Source: Paenirhizobium selenitireducens ATCC BAA-1503
Lineage (GTDB): Bacteria > Pseudomonadota > Alphaproteobacteria > Rhizobiales > Rhizobiaceae
NCBI RefSeq assembly: GCF_000518785.1
Contig: NZ_KI912496.1
Location: 1 to 64,000 of the forward strand
Length of the DNA: 64,000 bases
Direction: 5' to 3'
How positions within the stretch are numbered: position 1 is the first letter of the stretch; each line of letters begins with the position of its first letter. The notes under the pieces are model-generated. The model made no database searches, had not been told where the DNA came from, and saw nothing but the letters and a program-made list of their open reading frames with translations. A program made the position numbers and the translations under genes. This document shows, in pieces, positions 32,343 through 41,004 of the stretch.

Positions 32343-33562
32343 TCTGCAACCTCCTGTTCCGGCATGGGCAGAGTGACGCGGACAAAGGTCTCGCCATGCT
32401 CGCGGCCATAGGTGAACCCGGCCGAGATCAGCCGCGCGCGGGTGCGCATGTTTTCCAGCCCGCTGCCGGGGCGGCGGGCGACCTTGCCGATGCCGATGCC
32501 GTTGTCGCGGATCTCCAGCAGCATCTCGCCCGGCGGGCAGTCCAGACGGACGGAGATGCGGTCGCCCTGCGCGTGGCGAATGGCGTTGTTGATCGCCTCC
32601 TGGGCGATGCGGAAGAGGGCTACGCGGACGGAATGGCCGAGCCGGTCGGTCGCCCCCTCGGTATGGTCGAGGAGTTGGTGGTCGATCGTCAGTCCGCTGT
32701 CGCGCACCGATCGCTCCAGATGGTTCTCGATCGCATCGGCAAGACCGAAGAGCTGGAGCACGGAAGGGCGCGCTTCCTCGATGATCTGGCGCAGGTCCTG
32801 CATCGAGTGCTGCAAGCTGCGAAACAGAGGCTCCAGCGTCTCGCCGCTGATCGTCGGCATCAGGCTCAGCCGCTCCAGACGCTTGGCGAAACGGGTGAGA
32901 TCGGCCAGCGTCTGGTCGTGCAGGTCCATGCCGATGCGTTGGCGCTCGGCTTCGAGCGCTTCGGTCAGCCGCAGCGCACCAAGGCGCAACCCCTCCTCGC
33001 GCGCCCGCGCCTCGGCCTCGACGATCGCCGAACGCTTGGCCTGGTCGGCGGCCCTCAGCGCAAAGAAGTAGGGCGCGAGCAGGTCGGCGATCGAACGGGC
33101 CTTGGCAATGTCGGCAGGGGTGTAGAAATCGGGCTGTAGGCTGGAGCAGGACAGGGCGCCGATGGTCTCCCCCTGTACCTTCAGCGCTACATGCAACCGG
33201 CTGCGCAGTCCGTGTTCGAAGATCGGGTGGGAGAAGGCTCCGGAGAAGTTGAACGTGGGGTCGGTGCTTGCATCGGCGGTCAGCATCTCGTCGACCTCTC
33301 CCATCAGCAGATCGCGGAGCGGGCTGTTGGCTATGAGCGCTGCCGACATCTTGCTCCATGCCGTCTCGAAGCCGCTCTCATAGGCCGTGTGGTAGGTGCT
33401 GCCCGGCGTGATGATGCAGACGTCCATGTGATCGTTGGGAATGATCAGGTTGATTTCCTTGGCCACTGCGCGTATGGCGGAATGGAAATCGAGTTGGCCG
33501 GCAAGCAGGCGCGAGATCGCCAGGTACTGGCCGAACAACGAGGCCGAGGCGTCTTCCAGCAT
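32339..33562 (-). CDS. GAF-domain sensor histidine kinase (NarX/HisKA_3 type)
   Basis: 407 residues with no membrane segment, so cytoplasmic. A GAF-like sensing domain covers about 25-165. The dimerisation and phosphotransfer domain has ERQRIGMDLHDQTLADL with His215. The HATPase part has EAINNAIRHAQGD, LEIRDNGIGIG and GSGLENMRTRARLI. It is the partner of the response regulator encoded in overlap downstream. GGAGGAAT precedes its ATG. A soluble kinase would sense an internal ligand, perhaps a metabolite of the sugar taken up by the divergent importer. Confidence 0.9.
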   Translation of the reverse strand: MLEDASASLFGQYLAISRLLAGQLDFHSAIRAVAKEINLIIPNDHMDVCIITPGSTYHTAYESGFETAWSKMSAALIANSPLRDLLMGEVDEMLTADASTDPTFNFSGAFSHPIFEHGLRSRLHVALKVQGETIGALSCSSLQPDFYTPADIAKARSIADLLAPYFFALRAADQAKRSAIVEAEARAREEGLRLGALRLTEALEAERQRIGMDLHDQTLADLTRFAKRLERLSLMPTISGETLEPLFRSLQHSMQDLRQIIEEARPSVLQLFGLADAIENHLERSVRDSGLTIDHQLLDHTEGATDRLGHSVRVALFRIAQEAINNAIRHAQGDRISVRLDCPPGEMLLEIRDNGIGIGKVARRPGSGLENMRTRARLISAGFTYGREHGETFVRVTLPMPEQEVAE

Positions 33563-33651
33563 TGGTATTCCTCCCCGGCTTCAGGGCTCCCTCCAGAGCC
33601 GTGAAACCAACTCACTTCACACCCATTAGCGCAAAAACCGCTCGTCGCGTC

Positions 33652-33688
33652 TTGCGAACTTCCGCAAATCTCTTGCGGGATCCCGCAG
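33652..33688. promoter_or_regulatory. Two tandem inverted repeats TTGCG-N6-CGCA(A/G), candidate response-regulator sites
   Basis: TTGCG-N6-CGCAA at 33652-33667 and TTGCG-N6-CGCAG at 33673-33688 have the same form, and their centres are exactly 21 bp apart (two helical turns). The second is also part of a 14-bp perfect palindrome, TGCGGGATCCCGCA (33674-33687). They lie in the 282-bp gap between the divergent two-component genes and the CUT2 importer. The rest of the gap shows no gene. Confidence 0.55.
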
Positions 33689-33844
33689 TCTCCCTGCTCG
33701 TATCCGTCTATACAGCTTTTTCGATTTCCTCCATCCTGCATTTCACTGAGGCGCCAGTCCTCAGTGGAGGAACATTTCCGGGCCAGCCGTTGAGGAGCGG
33801 TCCCGGAGATCCGCCGGACCGCTCCGGCATTCAGGGAGAGAGAC

Positions 33845-34858
33845 ATGACCATCAGGAAATTACTCCTGGCGTCGGCTGCGATCGTGTGCGCGGCGATGCC
33901 AATTTCGGCCCATGCCGACACATCGACCAAGAAGATCGCGCTTTCCAACAACTACGCCGGCAATTCCTGGCGTCAGGCCATGCTGACCAGCTGGGACAAG
34001 GTTACCAAGGAAGCGGTGAAGGCCGGCACGGTCGCCGCTGCCGATCCGTTCACTACCGCCGAAAACCAGGCGACCGAACAGGCCGCGCAGATCCAGAACA
34101 TGATCCTGGAAGGCTATGACGCCATCGTCGTCAACGCTGCCTCACCGACCGCGCTCAACGGCGCCGTCAAGGAAGCCTGCGATGCCGGCATCACCGTCGT
34201 TTCCTTCGACGGCATCGTCACCGAGCCTTGCGCCTGGCGCATTGCTGTCGACTTCAAGGAAATGGGCCGCAGCCAGGTCGAATACCTGTCGAAGAAGATC
34301 CCGAACGGCGGCAACCTGCTTGAAATCCGCGGCCTTGCAGGCGTCTTCGTCGACGACGAGATTTCCGCCGGCATCCATGAAGGCGTCAAGCAGTTCCCGC
34401 AGTTCAAGATCGCCGGTTCGGTCCATGGTGACTGGGCGCAGGACGTTGCCCAGCGCGCAGTCGCCGGCATCCTGCCGAGCCTGCCGGAAATCGCCGCGGT
34501 CGTGACCCAGGGCGGTGACGGTTATGGCGCGGCTCAGGCCTTCGACGCGGCCAAGCGCCCGATCCCGACCATCGTCATGGGCAATCGCGAGGACGAACTG
34601 CAGTGGTGGAAGAAGCAGAAGGACGCGAGCGGCTACGAGACCATGTCGGTCTCGATCGCGCCCGGCGTCTCGACGCTCGCCTTCTGGGTCGCCCAGCAGA
34701 TCCTCGACGGCAAGGAAGTGAAGAAGGACCTCGTGGTTCCCTTCCTGCGCATCGATCAGGACAATCTCGAGAAGAACCTCGAGACCACCGAAAAGGGCGG
34801 CGTGGCCAACGTCGAATACTCGCTCGAGGATGCCCAGGCGGTCATCAACGGCAAGTGA
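33845..34858 (+). CDS. CUT2 sugar ABC transporter substrate-binding protein (ribose/rhamnose type)
   Basis: 337 residues with a signal peptide (about 1-24: MTIRKLLLASAAIVCAAMPISAHA). The fold is the type I periplasmic-binding family (Peripla_BP_4): KKIALSNNYAGNSWRQAMLTSW, then GYDAIVVNAASPTALNGAVKEACDAGITVVSFD, and ITQGGDGYG-like VVTQGGDGYGAAQAFDA. It heads a CUT2 operon whose downstream enzymes handle lactones and sugar acids, so an aldose or sugar lactone is a fair guess for the ligand. The gap after it contains two tandem hairpins. Confidence 0.9.
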   Translation: MTIRKLLLASAAIVCAAMPISAHADTSTKKIALSNNYAGNSWRQAMLTSWDKVTKEAVKAGTVAAADPFTTAENQATEQAAQIQNMILEGYDAIVVNAASPTALNGAVKEACDAGITVVSFDGIVTEPCAWRIAVDFKEMGRSQVEYLSKKIPNGGNLLEIRGLAGVFVDDEISAGIHEGVKQFPQFKIAGSVHGDWAQDVAQRAVAGILPSLPEIAAVVTQGGDGYGAAQAFDAAKRPIPTIVMGNREDELQWWKKQKDASGYETMSVSIAPGVSTLAFWVAQQILDGKEVKKDLVVPFLRIDQDNLEKNLETTEKGGVANVEYSLEDAQAVINGK

Positions 34859-34865
34859 CGGTATC

Positions 34866-34932
34866 ATCACGGCGGAACTTCACGCCGCCGTGATCTCCCG
34901 CCACCCGGCGCCCCCAACCTGGCGCCGGGTGG
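34866..34932 (+). other. Two tandem GC-rich hairpins after the CUT2 binding-protein gene
   Basis: Hairpin 1 is ATCACGGCGG (34866-34875) with CCGCCGTGAT (34885-34894), a ten-pair stem. Hairpin 2 is CCACCCGGCGCC (34901-34912) with GGCGCCGGGTGG (34921-34932), a perfect twelve-pair stem with an eight-base loop. Neither is followed by a T-run. They fill the gap before the ATPase gene and are placed to block 3' exonucleases or to lower downstream expression. Confidence 0.65.
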
Positions 34933-34959
34933 TCATCCCATGAATTTTCCAGACAGGCA

Positions 34960-36432
34960 GTGGCCAAGGGCATGAGTATTGAAGCCGAACAGCAGGCGGT
35001 CGTCTCCGCGCGTGGTGTCAGGGTCGAGTTCGGCGCGGTCAAGGCGCTCGACGGCGTCGATCTGACGATCCTGCCCGGCGAGGCAGTCGGTCTGGTTGGC
35101 CACAACGGCGCCGGCAAGTCGACTATCGTCAACGTCATCAATGGCGGTCTCCCGCCGCACCAGGGCACGATCGCCTATGGAGGCGCGGACGGGGCCGGCG
35201 GGATCGCCACAGCGCGCGCCGGCGGCGTGCGATGCGTCTTCCAGGAATTGTCGCTCTGTCCGAACCTCACCATCGTCGAGAACACCCGCGTCATGCATGC
35301 GGGGCTTTCCGGCTTCGGCTGGCGCAAGCGGGCGCTGTCGCTGATCCGCGCGAAACTCGACGAGATCTTTCCCGGCAACCACATTGACTGCACGGCGACC
35401 GTCGGAGAACTGTCGATCGCCGAGCGGCAGATGGTGGAGATCGCCATCACCTTTGCCGCCGTCACAGACGCGCCGCGGCTGGTGATCCTGGACGAGCCCA
35501 CCTCGTCGCTCGATGCGGGTCTGGCCGAACAATTGCTCGCCCATGTCCGCCGCTTCGTCGCTTCCGGCGGCGCGGTGCTGCTCATCTCCCATATTCTCGG
35601 CGAGATCCTGTCGACCTCCAGCCGCATCGTGGTGATGAAGGACGGCCGGGTCGTGGCCTCGCGGCCGGCGGCCGAATTCACCGTGAACAGTCTCGTGGAA
35701 GCCATGGGCAGCGTCGTCAAGGAACGGACCCGCGGCGGCGCCAGGATCAGGACCGAGGCGGATTTTTCGATCGAGCGCGCGCCGCAGGCCGGATCGCCGA
35801 TCGGCTTCAAGGCGCGCAAGGGTGAGATCATCGGGCTTGCCGGCCTCGGTGGCCATGGCCAGACCGACATGCTGCTCGATCTCTTCCGCGACTACAGCGG
35901 CAACTGGTTGCCCGGTCACGGCGATGCGATCGCCTTCGTCGCCGGCGACCGCGCGCTGAACGGCACGTTCCCGCTGTGGAGCATTCTCAAGAACCTGTCG
36001 ATCGGCAGCCTGCCGCATCTTGCGCGGCTCTGGGCGATCGACGGCGGGCGCGAAACGGCGCTCGGCGCAGACTGGAAGACCCGCATGGAAATACGTACGC
36101 CCGACATGGGCAATCCCATTCTCTCGCTGTCGGGCGGCAATCAGCAGAAGGTGCTTTTCGCCCGGGCGCTCGCCACGAAGGCCGAGATTGTGCTGATGGA
36201 CGACCCGATGCGCGGCGTCGACATCGGCACCAAGCAGGAGGTCTATGCGATCATCAGGGCCGAAGCCGAGGCTGGCCGGACGTTCATCTGGTATTCGACG
36301 GAAATGGACGAAATCTGCCTGTGCGACCGGGTCTATGTGTTCCGGGACGGCGCGATCGTCGCCGAACTCACGGATGACGAGATCGACGAAAGCCATGTGC
36401 TCGCCGCCTCCTTCTCGGGAGAGGCAGCATGA
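34960..36432 (+). CDS. CUT2 sugar ABC transporter ATP-binding protein (two ABC domains)
   Basis: 490 residues, RbsA/MglA type. The first ABC domain has Walker A GHNGAGKSTIVN, signature-like LSIAERQMVEIA and Walker B LVILDEPTSSLD. The second lacks a normal Walker A (AGLGGHGQTDML, as is usual in this family) but keeps LSGGNQQKVLFARA and VLMDDPMRGVD. The start is either GTG at 34960 or ATG at 34972. I give the first, since AAGGG is only one base before the second. The stop overlaps the first permease start (ATGA at 36429-36432). Confidence 0.9.
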   Translation: MAKGMSIEAEQQAVVSARGVRVEFGAVKALDGVDLTILPGEAVGLVGHNGAGKSTIVNVINGGLPPHQGTIAYGGADGAGGIATARAGGVRCVFQELSLCPNLTIVENTRVMHAGLSGFGWRKRALSLIRAKLDEIFPGNHIDCTATVGELSIAERQMVEIAITFAAVTDAPRLVILDEPTSSLDAGLAEQLLAHVRRFVASGGAVLLISHILGEILSTSSRIVVMKDGRVVASRPAAEFTVNSLVEAMGSVVKERTRGGARIRTEADFSIERAPQAGSPIGFKARKGEIIGLAGLGGHGQTDMLLDLFRDYSGNWLPGHGDAIAFVAGDRALNGTFPLWSILKNLSIGSLPHLARLWAIDGGRETALGADWKTRMEIRTPDMGNPILSLSGGNQQKVLFARALATKAEIVLMDDPMRGVDIGTKQEVYAIIRAEAEAGRTFIWYSTEMDEICLCDRVYVFRDGAIVAELTDDEIDESHVLAASFSGEAA

Positions 36433-37373
36433 AGGGTCTCTCTATCAACACGCTGCGACTGATCATCCCGGCGGTCTCGCTTGCGATCCTGCTCGCGGCG
36501 GTGTTCTACATTCAGCCGCGCGCCATGAGCTATACCGGGCTCAACCTGCTGTTCAATCTCGCCGTGCCGATCGCGCTCGCCACCATCGCGCAGATGCTGA
36601 TCATGGCGGTCAACGATCTCGATCTGTCGATCGGAACCTTTGTCAGCTTCGCCGCCTGCGTGACGGCGGTCTACATGCCGACGGAGCCGGTGACTGCGAT
36701 CGCCATTCTGGCCGCGGCCGTGCTGACCTATGCGGCGCTCGGCATGATTATCCACCTGCGGGACCTGCCCTCGATCGTCGTTACGCTGGGGATGAGCTTC
36801 GTCTGGGGCGGGCTGGCCGTCATCATCCTGCCGGCTCCCGGCGGCGAAGCGCCTGTCTGGCTGCGGGCCGTGATGGTGTCCAAGCCGCCCTTCGTGCCGA
36901 TGGCGATCATCGCCAGCCTGCTGATAGCGCTCGTGGCCCACCTTCTTGTCATGCGCACCACCTTCGGCGTGCTGATGCGCGGCGTCGGCGGCAATGCCCG
37001 CTCGGTTGCCCGCGCCGGCTGGTCGGTGCTGTGGATCAAGGGCGCGACCTATGCGGCAGCCGGCTTCTTCGCCATCCTGTCCGGCATCGCGCTGGTCGGT
37101 CTCGCCACCTCGGCGGATGCCAACATCGCACTGCGCTATACGCTCCTGTCGATCGCCGGCGTCATCCTTGGTGGCGGCGAGTTCGTCGGCGGGCGCGTCT
37201 CGCCGGTCGGGGCGGTCATCGGTGCGCTGACGCTGACGCTTGCCGGTTCGTTCCTCTCCTTCATGCGCATCTCGCCCGACTGGCAGATCGGCGCGCAGGG
37301 AGCGATCCTCATCATCGTGCTCGGGCTCAGGCTGGTGCTCAATCGCCGCGGCCAGGAGGAGAAGCAGCCATGA
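36429..37373 (+). CDS. CUT2 sugar ABC transporter permease, first
   Basis: 314 residues of the RbsC-like (BPD_transp_2) family with about eight to ten hydrophobic segments. Markers are NDLDLSIGTFVSFAACVTAVY near residue 60, VTLGMSFVWGGLAVI, FGVLMRGVGGNARSVARAGW and SIAGVILGGGEFVGGRVSPVGAVIGA. It is coupled by overlap both to the ATPase before and to the second permease after (ATGA at 37370-37373). The two probably form a heterodimeric channel, as is usual when a CUT2 operon has two permease genes. Confidence 0.9.
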   Translation: MKGLSINTLRLIIPAVSLAILLAAVFYIQPRAMSYTGLNLLFNLAVPIALATIAQMLIMAVNDLDLSIGTFVSFAACVTAVYMPTEPVTAIAILAAAVLTYAALGMIIHLRDLPSIVVTLGMSFVWGGLAVIILPAPGGEAPVWLRAVMVSKPPFVPMAIIASLLIALVAHLLVMRTTFGVLMRGVGGNARSVARAGWSVLWIKGATYAAAGFFAILSGIALVGLATSADANIALRYTLLSIAGVILGGGEFVGGRVSPVGAVIGALTLTLAGSFLSFMRISPDWQIGAQGAILIIVLGLRLVLNRRGQEEKQP

Positions 37374-38320
37374 CCCGCGTTACCGCTCTCTTCGGCAAGG
37401 CCTGGATCTGGTCGTTCGTCGCCGCCATCGCCACCTGGATCGTCACCGTGCTGTTCACCGGCGGGGCCAGCTCGGCCGGGCTCTCCCAGGCTGCGTTCAC
37501 CTTCGCCGCCTTCTCCGTCATCGTCGGTCTCGGGCAGATGCTGGTCATTACGCTCGGACCGGGCAATGTCGACCTCTCTGTGCCGGCCACGATGACGCTG
37601 TCGGGCACCATTGCGCTCAAGCTGATGGACGGCCAGGATTCGCTGATCCTCGTCGGCTTTCTCGTCGCCATCCTGATCGGCGTGGTCATCGGCGTGCTGA
37701 ACTATGCGCTGATCAAGCTGCTCAGGATCCCGCCGATCATCGCCACGCTGTCGATGAGCTTCATCGTCCAGTCCTCGGCCATCTGGTACAATCGCGGCCT
37801 CAGGGTCAAACCGCCGGAAGTGCTGGCCCAGTTCACCACCTCGACCAGCTTCGGCATTCCCAATATTGCGCTCGTCGCGCTGCTGCTTTCCGTCGCCGTC
37901 TGGTGGCTGCTGGATAGGGCGATTTTCGGCCGCTGGATCTCGGCGATCGGCCAGAGCCGGTTCGCCGCCCGCATGGCCGGTATCCCTGTCGACGGCTCGC
38001 GCCTCCTGACCTACGTGCTCTGCGCGGTGCTGGCGGCGGTCTGCGGCTATCTGCTGGCGAGCTTTTCCGGCGGGGCGGCGCTCAACATGGGTTCGGAATA
38101 CCTGCTGATGTCGATCGCCGTGGTGGTCATCGGCGGTTCGGCGGTCGCCGGCGGAAATTCCAACGTTCCGGGCATCTGGGGCGCCTCGCTCTTCATGTTC
38201 CTGGTCGTCTCGATGCTCAACACCTATGGCTTCGGCGCCGGCATCCGCCTGATCCTGACCGGCCTCATCATCATCACCGTGATCCTGGTCGCGAGCCGAC
38301 CGCCGCGGGGATCAAGATGA
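37370..38320 (+). CDS. CUT2 sugar ABC transporter permease, second
   Basis: 316 residues of the RbsC-like family. It shows GLGQMLVITLGPGNVDLSVPATMTLSG, IATLSMSFIVQSSAIW, FAARMAGIPVDGSRLLTYVLCAVLAAVCGY and AVVVIGGSAVAGGNSNVPG. It is related to, but clearly different from, the preceding permease. The overlap start at 37370 fits the N-terminal helix AWIWSFVAAIATWIVTVLF. A lactonase gene follows after 43 bp, linking transport to sugar-acid metabolism. Confidence 0.9.
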   Translation: MTRVTALFGKAWIWSFVAAIATWIVTVLFTGGASSAGLSQAAFTFAAFSVIVGLGQMLVITLGPGNVDLSVPATMTLSGTIALKLMDGQDSLILVGFLVAILIGVVIGVLNYALIKLLRIPPIIATLSMSFIVQSSAIWYNRGLRVKPPEVLAQFTTSTSFGIPNIALVALLLSVAVWWLLDRAIFGRWISAIGQSRFAARMAGIPVDGSRLLTYVLCAVLAAVCGYLLASFSGGAALNMGSEYLLMSIAVVVIGGSAVAGGNSNVPGIWGASLFMFLVVSMLNTYGFGAGIRLILTGLIIITVILVASRPPRGSR

Positions 38321-38363
38321 AGAACCACCTCCTCCAATTCCACAGGTCTGCGGAACGACTGCC

Positions 38364-39284
38364 ATGACGACTGCCCCTTCATCGATCTACGAGATCCACG
38401 ACCCGCGCTTCCGCCACCTGATCGTCGTCAGCGCCGAACTGGAGGAACTGTATTCCGGTTGCCGCTGGGCGGAAGGTCCGGTCTGGTTCGCCGATCTCAA
38501 CTGCCTGCTGTTCAGCGACATTCCCAACCAGCGCATGCTGCGCTATTCGCCGGGCCATGGCGTATCGGTGTTCCGCGAGCCGTCGAACTTCGCCAACGGC
38601 AATACGCGCGACCGCCAGGGACGGCTCGTTACCTGCGAGCATGGCGGCCGACGCGTGACGCGGACGGAAATCGACGGAAGCATCACGGTGCTGGCCGACC
38701 AGTTTGGCGGCAGAAGGCTCAATGCCCCGAACGACGTCGTGGTCAAGTCCGACGGCAGCGTCTGGTTCAGCGACCCGACCTACGGCATCCTGTCCGACTA
38801 CGAAGGCTACAAGGCCGAACCGGAATTGGCGCACCGCAACGTCTTCCGGCTCGATCCGCAGAGCGGTGCGCTTTCCGCCGTCGTCGATGATTTTCGCCAG
38901 CCCAACGGTCTTGCCTTTTCGCCCGACGAGAAGCGGCTCTATGTTGCCGATTCCGCGCAGAGCCACGACGAGACGGCGCCGAGCCATATCCGCGTCTTCG
39001 ACGTCGTCGACGGCTCGCGCCTGACAAACGGGCGGGTGTTCTGCAATCTGGACAATGGCATTCCGGACGGTTTTCGCGTCGATACCTTGGGCAATGTGTG
39101 GACCAGTGCGGGCGACGGCGTGCATTGCTTTGCGCCGGACGGCACGCTGCTCGGCAAGATCCTGGTGCCGCAGACGGTGGCGAACCTGACCTTCGGCGGG
39201 CCGCGCCGCAACCGGCTGTTCATCACCGCGACGCGTTCGCTCTATGCGGTCTATACGACGGCCAGCGGCGCCCAATATCCATGA
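38364..39284 (+). CDS. SMP-30/gluconolactonase family lactonase
   Basis: 306 residues, a six-bladed beta-propeller of the SMP-30/gluconolactonase/LRE-like family. Visible marks are ELYSGCRWAEGPVWFADLNCLLFSDIPN at the N terminus with the metal-binding Glu in AEGP, NAPNDVVVKSDGSVWFSDPTYG, and QPNGLAFSPDEKRLYVADS, where the conserved Asn and Asp bind the divalent ion. It hydrolyses a sugar-acid lactone. There is no signal peptide, so it acts in the cytoplasm. It lies between the CUT2 importer and an altronate-dehydratase-type gene, consistent with lactone opening ahead of dehydration. Confidence 0.88.
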   Translation: MTTAPSSIYEIHDPRFRHLIVVSAELEELYSGCRWAEGPVWFADLNCLLFSDIPNQRMLRYSPGHGVSVFREPSNFANGNTRDRQGRLVTCEHGGRRVTRTEIDGSITVLADQFGGRRLNAPNDVVVKSDGSVWFSDPTYGILSDYEGYKAEPELAHRNVFRLDPQSGALSAVVDDFRQPNGLAFSPDEKRLYVADSAQSHDETAPSHIRVFDVVDGSRLTNGRVFCNLDNGIPDGFRVDTLGNVWTSAGDGVHCFAPDGTLLGKILVPQTVANLTFGGPRRNRLFITATRSLYAVYTTASGAQYP

Positions 39285-39350
39285 GGCGCGCCCGCGATGG
39301 CGGGCGCCAGACCTGAAACCTCCGCATAGTCTCTGCCAGGGAGCCCGGCC

Positions 39351-40880
39351 ATGACCACTGCCGTTTCGCCGATCATCATCCTGAATCCCGCCGACGACGT
39401 GGGCGTCGCCCGCAAGGTGATCCCGGCCGGTGCGCCGGCAGGGCCGGAAGGCCTGTTTGCCAGGGTCCAGATCGGCCGCGGCCACAAGATCGCGCTGCGT
39501 TCCATCGCCAAGGGCAAGGAAGTCCTGAAGTTCGGCCAGGTGATCGGGGTTGCGTCGGAACCGATCGAGGCCGGCGACCATGTGCATCTGCACAACCTCG
39601 AAATGATCGATTCGCAGCACGCCTACGAGTTCGGCGGTGTCGCCGGCCCGGTCCTGCTGCCGGAGGCCGAGCGGCGCACCTTCATGGGCTTCAATCGCGG
39701 CGCCGGCGGCATCGGCACCCGCAACTACATCGGCATCATCTCTTCGGTGAACTGTTCGGCGACAGTCTCGCGTTACGTGGCGGAGCATTTCAACCGGCAT
39801 CACGGGCTTGAGGGTTTTCCCAATGTCGATGGCGTGGTCGCGCTGACCCATGGGGGCGGCTGCGCGATCAATACCAAGTCCGAAGGCTACGAGATCCTGA
39901 CGCGCACCATCCAGGGCTATGCCCGTCATCCGAACTTCGGCGGTATCCTGATGATCGGGCTCGGCTGCGAGACCAACCAGATCGCGCCCATCCTCGAGCA
40001 CTACAAGCTCGTCGAAGGCGCGCTGCTGAAGACCATGACGATCCAGCACACCGGCGGGACCCGCAAGACCATCGACGCCGCCTGCGAGGCGATCAAGGAG
40101 ATGCTGCCGATCGTCAATGCCGTTGGCCGCACCGAACAGCCCTTGTCCGGCATCAAGCTGGCGCTCGAATGCGGCGGCTCGGATGGCTATTCCGGCATTT
40201 CGGCCAATCCGGCGCTCGGCGTTGCCTCGGACCTTCTGGTGCGGAACGGCGGAACCTCGGTGCTGGCCGAAACGCCGGAGATCTACGGGGCCGAACATCT
40301 GCTGACCCGCCGCGCGGTCAGCCCCGCCGTGGCTAGGAAGCTGCTCGACCGTATCGAGTGGTGGCGCCAATACACCGCCCGCAACGGCGACGAGCTCAAC
40401 AACAATCCCTCCTTCGGCAACAAGCTCGGCGGGCTCACCACCATTCTGGAAAAATCCCTCGGCGCAGTCGCCAAAGGCGGGTCGATGCCACTTTCGGCGG
40501 TCTACGAATATGCCGAGATGGTGACCGAACCCGGTTTCGTCTTCATGGATACGCCCGGCTATGATCCGGTTGCCGTCACGGGCCAGGTGGCGGGCGGCTG
40601 CAATGTCATCTGTTTCACCACCGGCCGCGGGTCGGTCTCCGGCTTCAAGCCGGCGCCGTGCATCAAGATCGCCACCAATTCCGAAATGTACCGCCACATG
40701 GAAGAGGACATGGACCTCAACTGCGGCGACATCGTTACCGGCGAGGATACGATCGAGGCGGCCGGCCGGCGGATCTTCGAGGAGGTGATCGCGGTCGCTT
40801 CCGGCAAGAAGACGCGCAGCGAGGAATTCGAATACGGCGACAACGAATTCGTGCCGTGGCAGGTCGGCGCCGTAACCTGA
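39351..40880 (+). CDS. Altronate/galactarate dehydratase family (UxaA-like) enzyme
   Basis: 509 residues, full length for UxaA-family dehydratases. The N-terminal SAF-like domain (about 1-100) has NPADDVGVARKVIPAG and YEFGGV; the large catalytic domain has NRGAGGIGTRNYIGIISSVNCSATV, THGGGCAINT, MIGLGCETNQ, ALECGGSDGYSGISANPALG and CFTTGRGSVSGFKPAPCIKI, with conserved cysteines. It dehydrates a sugar acid such as altronate, galactarate or a related aldonate. The exact substrate is not given by sequence. It acts with the lactonase upstream and the SDR downstream. The start follows GGGAG. Confidence 0.88.
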   Translation: MTTAVSPIIILNPADDVGVARKVIPAGAPAGPEGLFARVQIGRGHKIALRSIAKGKEVLKFGQVIGVASEPIEAGDHVHLHNLEMIDSQHAYEFGGVAGPVLLPEAERRTFMGFNRGAGGIGTRNYIGIISSVNCSATVSRYVAEHFNRHHGLEGFPNVDGVVALTHGGGCAINTKSEGYEILTRTIQGYARHPNFGGILMIGLGCETNQIAPILEHYKLVEGALLKTMTIQHTGGTRKTIDAACEAIKEMLPIVNAVGRTEQPLSGIKLALECGGSDGYSGISANPALGVASDLLVRNGGTSVLAETPEIYGAEHLLTRRAVSPAVARKLLDRIEWWRQYTARNGDELNNNPSFGNKLGGLTTILEKSLGAVAKGGSMPLSAVYEYAEMVTEPGFVFMDTPGYDPVAVTGQVAGGCNVICFTTGRGSVSGFKPAPCIKIATNSEMYRHMEEDMDLNCGDIVTGEDTIEAAGRRIFEEVIAVASGKKTRSEEFEYGDNEFVPWQVGAVT

Positions 40881-40919
40881 GCAAGGGACGGATACCGGCA
40901 GTCGCGGCTGTCCTCCCGC

Positions 40920-40946
40920 CTCGCGTCCTCTATAGTCCCGCGAGGT
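40920..40946 (+). other. Hairpin between the UxaA-like and SDR genes
   Basis: CCTCGCG (40920-40926) pairs with CGCGAGG (40940-40946) around a 13-base loop, 40 bp after the dehydratase stop. It has no T-run. It may stabilise the upstream message or mark an internal processing point. The evidence is only the perfect seven-pair stem. Confidence 0.35.
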
Positions 40947-41004
40947 GTGCTTCGTGCCGTGGTGACGGGGAGGAGACACACGAAAGGAAATCGGGAGTAG
41001 TGAC

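Noticed and set aside
33674..33687. Intrinsic terminator at TGCGGGATCCCGCA
   Set aside because: The palindrome has no loop and no T-run and lies between divergent genes, so an operator is more likely.
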